From the NCBI GenBank assembly GCA_033675265.1, contig JAUJYZ010000911.1:178586-242585 (forward strand): a DNA stretch of 64,000 nt. Reading direction: 5' to 3'. This stretch comes from Actinostola sp. cb2023 (taxonomy: Eukaryota > Cnidaria > Anthozoa > Actiniaria > Actinostolidae). The notes under the pieces are model-generated. The model searched no databases, was not told the origin of the DNA, and was given only the letters and a program-made list of their open reading frames with translations. Positions 63,899-64,000 of the stretch are shown piece by piece (position 1 is the first letter of the stretch; every line of letters starts with the position of its first letter). Made by a program: the position numbers and the translations under genes.

Positions 63899-63912
63899 GT
63901 AAGTAGCATTGT

Positions 63913-63965
63913 ATAATTATAATTATAATTATAATTATAATAAAAAATAATAATAATAACTTTTA
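63913..63965. repeat. AT microsatellite (TATAAT / TAA)
   Basis: Tandem ATTATA units then (TAA)n followed by CTTTTATTTATAC, like the tail of the element near 11950. Confidence 0.85.
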
Positions 63966-64000
63966 TTTATACACGATAATTGTTAAAGCTACAGCTTGTG

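Overview
This is eukaryotic nuclear DNA from an animal, most likely an anthozoan cnidarian and probably a stony coral. The evidence is the spliced gene structure with GT-AG introns, the AT-rich intergenic and intronic DNA, dense fold-back MITE families that I recall from coral genomes (for example the hairpin at 15612-15775), and a tRNA-derived SINE with a TTA-repeat tail. No bacterial, phage or plasmid features are present.

One large gene dominates the window. It is a plus-strand TUBGCP6 homologue (gamma-tubulin complex component 6), running from 10358 past the right edge. I could phase 26 coding exons (10358-63898, about 5.84 kb of coding sequence, about 1,946 codons so far). They cover the N-terminal region, the GRIP1 half, the long GCP6-specific insertion with its GHPTDSSIQ repeats, and the start of the GRIP2 half. 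The last exons lie outside the window. All exon phases join cleanly except at one point inside the big central exon (about 46.9 kb), where there is either a one-base deletion or an unusually short intron.

Upstream, 1-8.3 kb has no convincing gene; it holds microsatellites, duplicated segments and hairpin repeats. At 8393-9242 (minus strand) lies an intronless GNAT-type N-acetyltransferase reading frame with one frameshift and a doubtful C-terminus. It points away from TUBGCP6, with about 1.1 kb between the two starts, so this interval may act as a two-way promoter region. It contains a perfect CRE-type site, and TUBGCP6 has a short overlapping upstream ORF.

The most striking feature is what fills the TUBGCP6 introns; most of them carry a mobile element or tandem array. 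Intron 5 is almost entirely one 7.27 kb TTAA-flanked element packed with tandem repeats, including an alternating 152/173 bp higher-order satellite. Intron 7 contains a 5.26 kb near-perfect palindrome flanked by ACAT direct repeats. One of its arms has a 131 bp MITE and the other shows the empty site. Intron 8 is about 2.9 kb of a 22 bp minisatellite carrying GTAAGT motifs. Intron 13 is a roughly 470 bp polypyrimidine tract. Intron 20 carries a 1.9 kb TTAA-flanked fold-back. Intron 21 is a 139 bp minisatellite. Intron 22 contains a 5.87 kb transposon with long terminal inverted repeats whose product has paired Cys/His clusters, an XPG/FEN1-like nuclease and a Cys-rich CXC-like tail. It is best explained as an Academ-superfamily (AcademX-type) DNA transposon that is nearly intact but carries two mutually compensating frameshifts.
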